Source: Ligula intestinalis
Taxonomy: Eukaryota > Platyhelminthes > Cestoda > Diphyllobothriidea > Diphyllobothriidae
Length of the DNA stretch: 64,000 nucleotides
NCBI GenBank assembly: GCA_036362985.1
Contig: JAYGXS010000005.1
Location: 2,169,134 to 2,233,133, forward strand
Direction: 5' to 3'
The notes under the pieces were generated by a model. The model had not been told where the DNA came from, did no database searches, and saw only the letters and a list, made by a program, of their open reading frames with translations. Positions within the stretch are counted from its first letter, which is position 1. The number at the start of each line of letters is the position of its first letter. The position numbers and the translations under genes are program-made. Below, one piece after another: positions 13,901 to 24,334 of this stretch.

Positions 13901-16756
13901 GAAGCGCTCACCAGGAGAAGCTTATTGTAAGCTTGAAGTTTTGGGTAGTTGTCTCGTCTACTCATCTTCCAAGAATCAACACTCCAGCTCATGGTCGTAG
14001 TCTTTATGTCGCGCTTTCTTGCGTGCGCGTGTTCTACCAATCATTTTTGGGTCACTGTGTGCGTCTCTCGTATCTCCTCTTTTGCCATGTGTTTTTCTGT
14101 GCCACGTGCGTTGGTGTCGTCCTCATGCACATCCACTCCGCCACCCCGACTTGTTCTCGGCTCCCGTTGTTCCACACCCCACCTATCCCCAGATAAGTAG
14201 ATCCTTAAAACGACATAGGGACCGGTAAATTTATCGAGCAGTTGACTGAACATTCGATCGACATTTAGGCTACCTTACATGTGTGATCATCACCTCGGCC
14301 CACAGTTTCAACCGCATCAAGTTTGAAGTCGTGCCCCATCTCTGCTAGCTCCAACTTTGGGTCAAAACATCCTGCAGACAGCTCATGCTCATGCATTCGC
14401 GTTTGTAGTTGTCGGCCAGTTTCTCCACCCACGCACGGTCAACCAACAGCGTGGCCAAAATGGGTATCCCGGAAAGATGCCGGGGCGCGACAGGGCGCGA
14501 TTGAAACAACGCGCATGAGGACGCAACTAACGCACACGACACGGTGACAGAGAGGGCAAAAGAGGAAATACGAGAGACGCACACAGTGACTCAACCATAA
14601 TTGGTAGAATACGCGCACGCAATAAAGCGTGACATAAAGACGAGGACCATCAGCCGGAGTGTTGATTCTCTGAGGATGAGTAGACGAGACACAATCCCAA
14701 AACTTTGGGCTTAAAATAAACCTCCCCGGTGAATTCTTCTATTTCTTCTGATATTACTTACAATCTATTGGTAATACATGTTTGAAAGCTGAATAAGCTG
14801 CATGCGCACAAATATGCATAAATAGCGCAGGTGCACTTTGTCCGCTACATCAAGCACAGAAAGCTTTCCAAAGCGAAAAGTATGCACGAGACAATACTTG
14901 TATACTTTTAGTGAATTCGCAAAGGTTGCCTTAACTGGCGTCAGAGGACTGTGCTCACTAACTGATCGTGATTGCAGATTGTTGTCCAGGTTTTGCAGGA
15001 CTTGCCATGAGAATGAGCAAGTTGGCATTTAATAACCTTCTACTTCTGCCCTCTCTGGGAATGACACAGAAACTGGCGGCATATGGCTCGAACCCCATAT
15101 CTACGAATGCAGTTTCATTTCACTGACAAGTTATGCTGGTATTGTTTCTTCTTTCTGTACTGACAAAAAGAAAGCTAGTTTTCCAGCCAATAAGAACGTG
15201 AAACTACCCGGAGAAAAAAACATATCGATTAACGTCAGATTATCATACATCGCTAATACATGGTCTCCTGAGCTTTGATTCGTTACGTTTATATTAATAG
15301 CAGATAAACAGAATTTTTAGTATGATTCCGGGGTTCGCTATGAAAAATGTTCCTTCCTCCATTCGTGAGATTTAATATTAGGAAACATCACTTAGAGAAA
15401 GGAATCGGACAGCCAACTACAAAACAGCTAATATACTACGAGATTCCTGACAAAATATTACGGACGTCTTGTTAAAATAAACAATTCGTATTAAAGGATG
15501 CTGTTATTTAAAATGGTTTGTCGGTGTTTCCACGACAAACGGCGAACAATTTGTTCAGTGTCCTTCTTTGTCTCTTGTCAAAGCAAAGTACGCGCCAGAA
15601 TTCGGGCAACATGCAAATATATGCGAAATATTGGTATTCGTTCGCCAATCGGCATTGACTCAGGTTGTGATACTGATTATCGTGCAGTCTATTCTGCAGT
15701 TGCTTCAGTCATGATAGGATAAAGGCTATTTAACGGACTTAATTTTGACCAATAGTAAGACGTGTACAAAGTTATACGTAACTGCATTGATAGTATGCGT
15801 TTTGTTATTAATGTTGGCTGCCTTTATATATTCAAATATACTTTATGGAAAATATGCATTGAAAAAATATTTCTTCCACTCGTAAAAAAAGAGAATTCAG
15901 CATTCGTTAAATTTTAAACTATCCGCTTTTATCAAAAATTTCGATTATTAGCGCTTCAATGATTTTGAAGTGTTCATTCATAATCCATTGCATCCATAAA
16001 TTTATAAATGCTGCTTTCACTGTTCCATACCTATTGGGAAATTGTATGCAAACTATGTGACTTCTTCCTCAAACTGTAGGCGTAAACGTACATTTCCTTA
16101 AACGTTATGTGAACAGGGCGCTGTTTTTAAACCTTGTGTGTAAGTATACAAATCAGAATGTATCAAAATTATTCCGCAATTGAGAAGCTTTTTTAAAATC
16201 GAAAGATACCCTTTCTTTAAATTCAAAGTTTGTGGAAGTCGTAGGCTTCTAATAAACGTGTACAAGCAAATATTTTTTTGTTCACTTTTTCCATACAATA
16301 TATTTTAATTTATAAACGCAGTCAAAACCAATGATAAATACGCGTACTATTTAAGCAGTTCCTTTCACAGAAAGTACGTTTTTTTAATTATCAGAATGAA
16401 GGTCGTTAAAAGATCACTTCCCATCATGACTAAAATGACTTGAGAATAGACTGCACGAAAATCATTATCACAACCTAACTCAATACCGATTAGCAAAAGA
16501 GTATCAATCTTTCGCATATGTCGGCATGTTGCATGAATTCTGGCGCGTTCTTTACATTTTGGCTATGAGGTGGCAGCGAACAGAGTTTTTGCATGCAAAG
16601 CATTAGGTACAAAGAAAAATTCTAGATTTAGCATCTGTCTTATATTTTCTTTTGAATTCTAGATTGGAGTCGATCAAACACAAGCCGTATTGGATGGGCC
16701 TTGCCTGTTCCCAATGCTATGAGAGGCAGCAATGCAATGGCAGATTTTGCGTTTAA
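10964..16756 (+). CDS. Venom-allergen-like protein (SCP/TAPS, CAP domain), gene A, four exons
   Basis: Exons are 10964-11125, 12353-12592, 13728-13828 and 16663-16756. Introns are GT-AG with phases 0, 0 and 2, and the product has 198 residues. Residues 1-27 form a hydrophobic signal peptide, so secretion is expected. The CAP domain follows. His37 (SRHKLAR), GQNIG at 87-91, Glu112 (KWYAEM) and His131 (LHYLQMIY) are in the usual order; the Glu normally found in GENLA is Gln here. Ten cysteines are present (71, 123, 129, 145, 150, 163, 183, 186, 192, 197), the last four in a short tail ending CNGRFCV. Start: 10964 or the next in-frame ATG at 10967. An AATAAA lies near 16857, about 100 bases past the stop. 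Flatworm VAL proteins of this kind are secreted or surface proteins at the host interface; the exact role is unknown. Intron 3 is 2.8 kb and full of repeats. Confidence 0.88.
11160..12310. mobile_element. Foldback (long inverted repeat) element, copy 1, in VAL gene A intron 1
   Basis: The left end (ggctcagaaattgtgcaaca at 11165) recurs as the reverse complement near 12285-12302 (ggctcagaattggtgcagca). The interior matches copy 2 at 15591-16547 in several blocks, for example the stretch near 11620-11690 against 16050-16120. No transposase reading is visible, so it is non-autonomous. It nearly fills intron 1. Confidence 0.6.
12440..12690 (+). repeat. Left copy of a partial exon 2 tandem duplication
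   Basis: The 3' half of VAL gene A exon 2 and the first about 95 bases of intron 2 recur at about 13430-13670. Shared intron words include ttgttagttgtgaaacgttt. The two copies are clearly diverged, so the duplication is not recent. Confidence 0.75.
12690..13420 (-). mobile_element. GC-rich insertion in VAL gene A intron 2
   Basis: The segment is much richer in GC than its surroundings and has sharp borders. Its left part (12700-12790, ccccggaagaggaagaagag and tgggaccaa) matches the PLE-end-like sequence at 32728-32790. The GC-rich part carries a 136-codon reading on the - strand (13356-12946), rich in Arg, Glu and Ala, with no recognised domain. It separates the two copies of the exon 2 half. 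It is probably transposon-derived. Confidence 0.5.
13427..13581 (+). pseudogene. Duplicated 3' half of VAL exon 2 (orphan exon)
   Basis: The reading resembles residues 90-134 of VAL gene A (ISGRQ, then WYA, then YTY, ending in YLQ) and keeps the reading frame and a CAG|GTAGTT donor. It lacks the front half of the exon (the residues before GQN) and no good acceptor is visible. It carries many replacements, and one cysteine position differs. It is a leftover of a tandem duplication, or of a second lost VAL gene. A mutually exclusive exon is possible but less likely. Confidence 0.65.
13928..14714 (-). mobile_element. Penelope-like element remnant with inverted ends, in VAL gene A intron 3
   Basis: The ends form an inverted repeat of about 250 bases. 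The left begins taagcttgaagttttggg and the right ends with its near complement; both arms share gtctcgtctactcatc and gcgtctctcgtat-type words. Between and partly in the arms, the - strand around 14460-14280 reads as a GIY-YIG endonuclease: VGGETGRQLQTRMHEH, then GHDFKLDAVETVGRGDDHT. Stops and shifts follow, so it is dead. PLEs encode a reverse transcriptase fused to GIY-YIG and often have terminal repeats in either orientation. The reverse-transcriptase part is missing here. Confidence 0.7.
14720..15580. other. Remainder of VAL gene A intron 3, left part
   Basis: No domain or RNA gene is seen. Short readings on both strands (14765-15028, 14838-15032) lack motifs. It is intronic by position. 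Confidence 0.45.
15591..16547. mobile_element. Foldback element, copy 2, in VAL gene A intron 3
   Basis: The element begins cgcgccagaattcgggcaac and ends with the inverse, gcatgaattctggcgcg. The inverted ends extend about 150 bases with good similarity (shared gtgcagtctattct and caatcggcattgactcaggt-like words). It is about 0.96 kb with an AT-rich interior and no transposase. The last VAL exon lies about 115 bases to its right. Related half-copies lie in the third intron of VAL gene B. Confidence 0.7.
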
Positions 16757-17069
16757 CTTGCAACACGAGTGTTCGAAAACTACGTTGACATGTCAGTTGC
16801 CTTTTAGTTTTGTTGGAATGGATCTTATGTTTTGTTGGTGAAGGGATGGTATGGAAAAATAAAATGGTTCCAAAAAATTGTGTATTTTAACTTAATGGCA
16901 AGGGAAAAAAAACATTGAAGGCTTGTATAGTGCAGTGGGCCGACGAGAAGCCATGGATACGTGAGGCAAATAGTGGTCTTCCTTTTTAAAGTTAACGAAA
17001 AGGTTCGCGTTCCAGGTATCTGCATGAATAAAAAAAAGACTTTTTGAGCACCGGATCAATTGATTTATC

Positions 17070-17115
17070 GTCCTGAGCTTTTGAACCCTTGCAGGGGTCC
17101 ATACTCAGAGATAAG
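17070..17115 (-). ncRNA. Hammerhead-ribozyme-like hairpin, left pseudo-LTR
   Basis: On the - strand a ctgagta box is followed by a hairpin whose arms are ggaccc and gggttc, then caaaagctc. This matches the layout CUGANGA - stem II - GAAA of hammerhead ribozymes found in PLEs. The box is mutated (GA to TA) and GAAA reads AAAA, so this copy should be inactive. Confidence 0.4.
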
Positions 17116-17984
17116 AAGCGGCAGCAAAACGAGGGTAATTACAGTGGCCAAAGGCCAATCCACTGTCGGAAATAATCAAGTTGTCAGGGCGTTAGAAACA
17201 ACTATCAAAAGAGATGAGGGAGGGGGGGGCAATTAGTTGTCAGTGGAGGTGGGGGCTATGGTAGTGGTGTACGCTTATTGGCTGTCCGTGGAGCAGAGCT
17301 TATGAACAGCATTTGGTGTGGCGTCTTGTCACCCGGTAGAGGGTCCTGGTAACCTTGCCTCCACTTCTGGCTGGCTTGTCGTGGTATCTTCTTAGTTTGC
17401 CATCCTTACATTCGGTTTGATTTAGTTTCGTCCTTCGCTCTCATAACGGTGCAAGACATTGTAGGCCGCGGGGAGGTCTAGATGCCTGTTGATGTAGCTG
17501 TCATCTGAGCACCGTGCCTAAAGCATCAGCCTGCGGCGTGTGCTGCAAGTTGAGAGTTCGGTTCTAGTTTCCCAGCTGCCCGTTTGTGCTTCAATCGCAG
17601 GCGACAATACGCCGGTAGGTGATGCAACCTAAAGAGAGACTGCCTCCTACAGAAACCTCTGAAGGTAACTACAAGAAATTTTTTAACGAAGAAGACTGCA
17701 ATCACGTTGGAGAAACAGGCCAAAAATTGCAGACTCGCCTTCGCGAGCCCAGCAGATTTCCACGGGCCTCAGTGTTGCCTCACGTGCTCTGCAGTCAGAT
17801 ATAAGCCCGAAGATCCTGCTTTTTGGGTATTTTCCTACATATCGTGCCTGATTGATCTCTATAACTATTAACCACAATGCCGAAATGCAACATTCATATA
17901 CCTTGAGTGTCTTTACTGAGATGCCCAGTCATATTCGGGATTGTATAAGGTAGAAGGATTATCGAACACCCGGTCAATGTTTTA

Positions 17985-18035
17985 TTATCCTGAGCTTTCG
18001 AACTCTTACAGGAATCCATCGTCAGAGATAAGAAA
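17985..18035 (-). ncRNA. Hammerhead-ribozyme-like hairpin, right pseudo-LTR
   Basis: On the - strand the box ctgacga, arms ggattc and gagttc, and gaaagctc follow each other in hammerhead order. Compared with the left copy one stem pair has changed on both sides (C-G to U-A) and another stays paired as U-G. The required core bases CUGANGA and GAAA are intact. Stem III and stem I cannot be closed with certainty. Confidence 0.5.
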
Positions 18036-18149
18036 CGGCAAAAAAAGAAAACTAAGCATGGTGTGTGTACATAAATCGACTCTCAGGAGTCACAGGGGAT
18101 TAGAAACAGTGATTAAAAGGGCGGGCCGAGGAAAGGGGTACAAAAGTAG

Positions 18150-19160
18150 AAGCAGCGGCAGCAGAAGCAACCACCCAATCGGTCGCAAACACAGCTGCTT
18201 AAGAGCGCTTTACCGGCGCGTTGATAGGAATTTCAGCGAAGCAGAAGACAAAGTTGCTGAATTACAACATATTCGTTGGTACTCTGAGCGAATGGATACC
18301 TTGTCAACCAATGCAGATGCAAACGAGAAAAAAAGCCACATTCAACTGGCCCAACAGTTTGGCGAGCACTTCCGTGCGTGAAGAATATATCGGAAGTGGT
18401 TAGCCGTGTACTCACCCCACTTGGAGTTGGATTTGCACACAGGCCAGAAGCAACCAGCAGACGCCGGGTCATGAGACCGAAAGACGCACTGCCATGGCAG
18501 GAAACGGCTGGAGTCGCTTACCGGATCTGATACAGTTGTGGACAAAGCAACTACGTCTGAGAAACCGGAAGGTTACTCCGGACGTGAATGGCCGAGCATA
18601 CAGTGGCGGTGAGGGTGAAAGCCGAAATCCTCGCAAGAGGAGACAACCGCGTGAGCCACGAGCTGCTCAAGTCATGGTTCTCATGGCTTCCAGTCCATGA
18701 ACAAGCGCAATGACTTGGCGTTCCCGTTAGTTACACTGAGACATTACCTAAACAACAGAATCAGTCAAGTGGGAAGGACTGGGCTCAGCAACAACTCTGA
18801 CGACAGCGAGCATAATTGTTCTGCAATTATCAAGCCCACATCCGATACTGAAAAGCAAACTCGGGCAGTAAGTGAGTCGAAAGCAAAGTGTCAAGCCAGT
18901 ACCGCATCAATTTTTACCCAAACGGTGGCTACAGAAGTAAACAATCATCACACAAACGCAGATGACCACCATCAACTATAAATATGGTGCAGCCGGTGCA
19001 TGTCTTCACCCCATCTCAGCATGGCCATGACTATTTTATCATCACCTATGATTAAGGATTCCCGAGGGAATCCTAAACGTCAGGAAAATTAAGCCCTTGT
19101 TCCAGTGTTCGCATCTTCTTCTTCTTCTTCTTCACTGCTGTCTGGAACTTTTATATTCTC
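18150..19160 (+). mobile_element. Second PLE remnant with GIY-YIG domain and 3' end
   Basis: The + strand reads VVSRVLTPLGVGFAHRPE from 18398, then RVMRPKDALPW, VAYRI, a stop, YSCGQSNYV, a stop, and ETGRLLRT. This is the linker and start of a PLE GIY-YIG domain with two in-frame stops. Upstream, around 18230-18330, lies a degraded form of the reverse-transcriptase/linker region with a frameshift. The 3' part at 19075-19170 matches the reverse complement of 42520-42670. Confidence 0.6.
19042..19085 (+). ncRNA. Hammerhead-like hairpin at PLE 3' end
   Basis: A perfect 7-bp hairpin with arms ggattcc and ggaatcc and loop cgag stands where stem II of a PLE hammerhead would be. It is followed by taaacgtcagg, compared with gaaacgtcagg in the copy at 42660. 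The upstream box is decayed (ctatgatta). The fold is clear, but an active ribozyme is unlikely. Confidence 0.45.
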
Positions 19161-19169
19161 CTCATTGGT

Positions 19170-20450
19170 AAAGAGGTACAGTAGGTTACCGAACACATAA
19201 AATCAAACGATTTTACGAGTAACTCCCTCTAACTCAAATGCAGCCCAACCTGTGGCCGCCAAAGTCCCACAAAAATTAACAAGTGGTCATTCTTCATAAA
19301 AGGGTATATTGTGATTAATGAAGGAGCATAACGTTTTATAGAACTACCAGTTTTTTAACAATATGGAAAATTCCGAAAAAGTGGAAATCGGGGGTGCTAC
19401 GTAAATTTAAGTGTTACACGTAGGAGAAGCCTGTTCATGCAAAACCACCAAGTAAATAAGACAGAACTTTTAAAATTACTTTGGAAAATAACTCCTTTGT
19501 AATGTCTTCGAATACATATCCTTCCATATTACCAGCATTATAATTTATGGCTGTTTCCGAAGAGCCCAAATTTAGAGTATGTTCTCTTACACGTTTTCAT
19601 GAGAACTGCTAGTTGTTTCTTACGTTGAACTAAGACAACCACGTTTTCGCATGATACTCCCCATTGGAACATCACAGAAGTAATATAATCTTCAGCTTAC
19701 GCGCGGACGTACTGGTCAGCGACTAATAAATCTAAATGGAATTGTCAGGTACAATATTTAACGTACCATTTATATACACAAAGAGTAATTGCTTTCCGCC
19801 ACATTTGTTTATTTATTTTCAGATTTCTATTACGAAGAGGTTCAGATTTTCCCTGAAATGCTAATTAAGACTTTACGATTTTACCAGTTTCAGTCAATTG
19901 AAAATAAATAATTATTTGAAAAGTCGTGTTTGATTCTAAGTGCTTACCAAAACCTTCAAATTAAGATATATCTTAATAGCATTGACCTACCCTAATGAGC
20001 TTTTAAACACGTTTTTCTTATCCAGTTATCTGTGTGTGCCATGGATTCAGTACCACCCTAACATGTCAACTCATTGCCGAGAAAAATAAAGGTCCAAAAC
20101 AACAGTCGCGAATGAACGTATGTGCATGAAACTTCTATGTAGTCGCGACAGGAAAAGCAACAAAAGTTACTGAAAATTGTTCCCTCCGACTCGTTCCATC
20201 GTTTGTGTGAATTAATATGCACGAAATAAGGACACCCACAGCGTGGTGTGCTGATTGCTTATATGTGACATAGCAGCGGTATTCACATATATGATATTTC
20301 TGAACTAATGCAATCATAGGGAAAATCAAACATGCTTTTCTCTAACATTCGTAACAGACAAAAAGGAAGAGAGACGAATATCCAAAAAGTTTCCCAAAAA
20401 TGGCTACACTCACTGTGATCAACAGAAAATCAAGCAAGCACTCAAAAATC
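19170..20450. other. AT-rich DNA, no gene recognised
   Basis: No reading with a known motif, RNA gene or clear repeat was seen. The reading at 20135-20329 (-) has no supporting features. Confidence 0.45.
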
Positions 20451-20499
20451 CAGAGAATTACATTATATCGACACTGATATTGAAGAGAGAGAGAGTCCC

Positions 20500-20800
20500 A
20501 TGGCCAGCTTCTGGATTACCGTTTCTTTACACGTGCTAGCGTGCTTGGAAATAGAGTACATAGTGCTGATGTGCCGATGTATGGCAGGATATACGTCAAA
20601 CATTTTGGATCAGCCATGAATTTAGAATTAGGTGGATGAACAACCTAAGCAAGAATGTGATCAGGAAATTGCTTGACTGTTTTAAAGTTCGGCTGTATTA
20701 CAATATTACTCAAAAGCATTAGACACGGTGGCAGCAGAAGTGAGCATTTGGAAGATACTTTTAAAAAGCAACGGGTCTTTTTGTGGCAAGACTAAAAAAA
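20500..20800 (-). repeat. LINE 3' end, copy 1
   Basis: The segment aligns with 21220-21520 and 44900-45190 (shared gtgctgat, gccgatgta, ttgactgttttaaag, gcagctgaag-like words). In the best copy the - strand gives the last residues of a LINE reverse transcriptase. Here the frame is broken. Confidence 0.5.
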
Positions 20801-21219
20801 TAAAAGACATTTAGGTACCGTTCCGCTTTGATGTTCCTGAATATCTCCAAACCCCTCCACAAAAGCTCCTCTTTTTGATTCATGTTTTTTATTTTTCTGC
20901 AACTGTTTCATCTTCTGTTATCGTAAAATCTGACGTGGTAGAAACGAGACGATGCGTTCATCCAACGTAAAAACCATTATTTTTAGGGAGTTCGTCCCAA
21001 CTTTAAATTCTGCATAAGAGAGAGAAAATATTTGATATTTTTTATCATGAAAAATATTGTATTTTCAGCGGGAAATGGCTGCATTTACGGAGAACAAAGG
21101 ATAGGTTAAGCCATGGGTCACGGTAAAAGGTAAAAGGTCATGTTATACTTCACATTAAACTTTTACACAATATTTACATCAACTATTGAGACAGATTGGC
21201 ATTGAACTTCTCAATTTCC

Positions 21220-21520
21220 GCTTCTTCATAGGTGAGGTAGCATGCTATGAATGGGAGTATAGAGTGCTGATATGCTAATGTGTGGCAAGATATATGACGG
21301 AAGCCTTGACGCATTAGACGGGAAGACTTCACAATCATTAGTTCAGAGTTGAGGGGGAGAGAGCGGCCTCATTAAAAAAGGTGATCAGCAAAATGCTGGA
21401 CCGTTTTAAGTTGCACTGTATTATAATGTCAGCTAGAAAAACAAAGGAATCTCCGGCAGCTGAAGAGAGAATTCGTAAGCTACGTTTAAAAATGACTAGG
21501 TCTTTCTAAGGTGGCTATGA
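21220..21520 (-). repeat. LINE 3' end, copy 2
   Basis: Words such as gagtgctgatatgc, tattataatgtcagcta and gcagctgaagag are shared with 44940-45160. It sits about 700 bases from copy 1 in the same orientation. It is degenerate. Confidence 0.5.
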
Positions 21521-21919
21521 CCACGGTCTTTGTCGACAGGGTTCTCGATTAGAATCCATTTCGCGACGAATTTTGCAATTGACTTCTGGGTAGCACTAGT
21601 TTTGCAGAACGACGGTGATTTTTTCGCGCACTTATTTGTAGGAATTTTCCCAAGCTGCAGCAGTCTAGGAGTTTCGTTGCTCTGCTTTTTCGAAGATAAT
21701 TCTACAAGCAGATGGATTTGAGACACCAGGGGCGATGTGATAAGAAGGTTCTATATTTCGGTGTGATATAACAATGTAGAGCGGTAAAAGTTTTCGCATA
21801 ATTTTATGGCACACAACTGAACAGATTTGTAGAATATAGTCTTCTTTACACATGTCGCAATTCACTGTCCGACAGCAATGCGTTAAAACCTAATTGCCCT
21901 CATTTCAATTTCATACACA

Positions 21920-22239
21920 TGTCGCTAGTTTTCTCGTCGACCACAGAAGGCTTCCCCAAATCAAGGCAGGTAAGACAGCGTTGGTGAACAGAAATTTTTT
22001 TGCCTAGCTGCGTGTGCACGCCAGATGTTTTCGCGAAGTTCTGCGTTCTCTGCAGCCAAGCGTCGCCTGCCGGGCTGTGGAAGAGTAATCAAGCATCTGT
22101 CGCCAATTAGACGAGGCGGAATTATCGGTAACCTATGAGTGTAGGCGCCAACGGGTCAATAATACGCGGAGTAGATGACTTATCACGGGTGTAAGCTCTG
22201 GCAGGGCGAAACCTAAGTCAGTGCGGCAAGTATCCACAG
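21920..22239 (-). repeat. Left (3') LTR of the Gypsy element
   Basis: It starts TGTCGC like the right repeat. The first 67 bases match 26247-26313, with differences only near the tip. The inner border is placed at an ACA before a short C run that could be the complement of the polypurine tract. The inner border is uncertain. Confidence 0.5.
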
Positions 22240-22734
22240 TACCCCCGGCAAGACCGAAGGTGGTGGGTATGGACGCCGAAGGCAGAATGGAGACCTACAA
22301 AATATGGCTAACAAAACGATCGGGGAATGAACGTGGCGTCTACTTCGGGTAATATATACAGGGGTCTGAAAAGAGAAGTTTGCGTGGGCAATGGCAAAAG
22401 TGTAAGAGTTTGAGGCAGAGGCAGAAATGTTAGAGTTGTAGGCAGAGGCAGGTTGGTGTCGCGGACGAAATGGAAGAGGTAAAATGCGGGATGGTGTAAT
22501 AGTGGGCTGGGAAGGAGGTGAAACAGGGGGCAGAAGAACAGAGGGCTCGTCCAGCGAAGTGTCGGGGACAGCAGCCTTGAGCCGGTCAACGCTCATGACT
22601 TCTTTGCGCGTACCACGCTGGATGCGGTAGGTGTTCGTCCTTCGCGAAATGACACGAAAGAGTCCATCGTAGAATGGCTCCAAGGGCCACCGAACTCGAT
22701 AAAATCGTAAAAAGACGTGAAAGTAGGTCGCCAA
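22213..22734 (-). pseudogene. Gypsy integrase C-terminal region
   Basis: The reading has VRWPLEPFYDGLFRVISR, then YRIQRG and MSVDRLKAA. This corresponds to the end of the CsRn1-type polyprotein, a DNA-binding tail after the integrase core (the YDGPFRV type). The Pro/Ser-rich end is typical. It is in a different frame from the core at 22863-23126, so at least one frameshift separates them. Confidence 0.7.
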
Positions 22735-22862
22735 GTCTTTCTCTAGATAAGACTCGGAGAGAGAGGGCCTGGGCAGAACCGGGGAAAGCGTCCGAAGAAA
22801 CTGCCGGAGGCGATGCAGGAAGTTGGCAGGATCCTCAACCGCACCTGGAGGAGATGGTGAGA

Positions 22863-23230
22863 TCAGCTCACCGGGAAGTCAGACAGGGGCGCCGAGCACC
22901 AGTTCAGCGGCGGAGCAGACAAGGTCCGATTTGAGGGCAGAGCGTACGCCGTCCAGTTCTCGGGATCGGCTGCCGCACGTAAAGAGGCCTTGAACTGGCG
23001 ATGAAACCGCTCTACCATCCCGTTGGCAGCCGGGTGATAGACTGAAGTGCGGATGCGGGTACAGCCTAAAACGGAGAGAACGGACTGGAAGAGATGAGCA
23101 TCGAACTGAGCACCGCGGTCAGTCATGATGGTGGAAAGATCGCCGAAGATGGCAACTCAACGACTGAGAAACGCCTTAACCACCATCTGAGCCTCGATAT
23201 TCGGCAGAGAAATGGCCTCCAGAAAGCAGG
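22863..23230 (-). pseudogene. Gypsy integrase catalytic core
   Basis: The reading contains MTDRGAQFDAHLFQ and YHPAANGMVERFHRQFK, holding the second Asp and the Glu of the DDE triad. The part before it (23300-23130) is in another frame with a stop. The element once encoded an enzyme that joined its cDNA to the chromosome. It is broken now. Confidence 0.8.
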
Positions 23231-23545
23231 TGAAACGGTCTGAGCAGGTTAGGAGGTAGTAGCAGCCATTGGACAGAGGCAGGGGGCCTACAATTTACAG
23301 GTGGGTGTGGCTGAACCATGCAGCAGGGCCGGGTAAGGTGCCAATGGGTGCCTGATTGTGCCTGTGGACCTTGTTTCGTTGACAGCTCAGGCAAGCCCGT
23401 GCCCAAGCTTTGATATCCTTGTGCATCCCAGACCAGACGAAACGGTCAGAAATCAACTTGTCGGTTGCCCAACTCCCAGGGTGTGAAAGGTTTTGCAGAG
23501 AGGAAAAACTGTGCGGCGAAGGAATGGCGGCACAAATGGACGGAG

Positions 23546-23794
23546 TTATAGATCCTGGAGTTGGAGTCCGGAAATGTCCTCGTCACAGGGTGGACCAACA
23601 CCACGTTGTTCTGCAGCCATTGCAGTCAGGTCAATCCCGGGAGTGATTTGCAAATGAGCAAGAGAGGGCCTGGACAGTGCGTCAGCCACCTCATTGCGTG
23701 AACCACCGATGTGGCGGGTGTCTGAGGTGAACTGTGAAATAAAGTCCAGTCGTCGAAGCTCTCGGGCGTAAGGCTTGTCGGAATGTGACGTCAA
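23546..23794 (-). pseudogene. Gypsy RNase H tail
   Basis: The reading has LRRLDFISQFTSDTRHIGG followed by NEVADALSRP, the characteristic end of Gypsy RNase H domains. It continues, after a frameshift, the reading at 23819-24334. Confidence 0.8.
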
Positions 23795-23818
23795 GGCGTA
23801 GGAGAGGAGCTTATGATC

Positions 23819-24334
23819 CTAGAAGATGGTGAAATCTCTGCCCTCGAGGAAGTGCCGGAAGTGTTTCACGGCCAGATAGACAGCTAAAAGCTCCCGTCCA
23901 AACGTGCTATAACGCGTTTCAGCAGGTGTTAGCTTCTTGAAAAAGAAAGCTAAGGGTTGGGACTGTCCTGCGACGTGTTGTTCAAGAACTGCGCCAACTG
24001 CAACATTGGAGGCGTCTACCATGAAGGAGATTGGAGCATCAGGGGCATAGAGCATCAAAAGTGTGGCATCGACCAGGGCAACTTTCACCTTGCCAAAGGC
24101 AGCGACGGCGTCTGCGGGTAGCCCAAACGAACGTTTGGAGGAAGAGAGAAGATTTGTGAGCGGCAGAATGGTGTTAGCACATTTCGGAAGAAACCGGCGA
24201 TAGAAGTTCACCATGTCCAGCTGAAGAGAGAGGTGGGAAGTCGTGGATGGCAGCAACCTTGGCAGGCAGTAAATGGATGCCGTTAGAGTAGACCACGTGT
24301 TCAAGAAACTCGAGGGAAGACACACCGAAAACAC
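23819..24334 (-). pseudogene. Gypsy reverse transcriptase end and RNase H
   Basis: The reading holds the end of the reverse transcriptase (MVNFYRRFLP) and an RNase H start with FMVDASNVAVGAVLEQ, then TRYSTFGRELLAVYLAVKHF. The catalytic Asp of VDAS is kept. It overlaps in another frame with the polymerase reading, which marks a frameshift near 24200-24330. Confidence 0.85.

Larger units (their letters stand above)
17041..18150. mobile_element. PLE remnant flanked by about 190-bp direct repeats
   Basis: The segments at 17041-17230 and 17955-18150 are direct repeats (shared tcctgagctt, cagagataagaa, then ggcgttagaaac / ggggattagaaac). They look like the pseudo-LTRs of a Penelope-like element. 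Between them the + strand at 17692-17750 reads CNHVGETGQKLQTRLRE, the core of a GIY-YIG domain. No reverse transcriptase is left. Confidence 0.6.
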
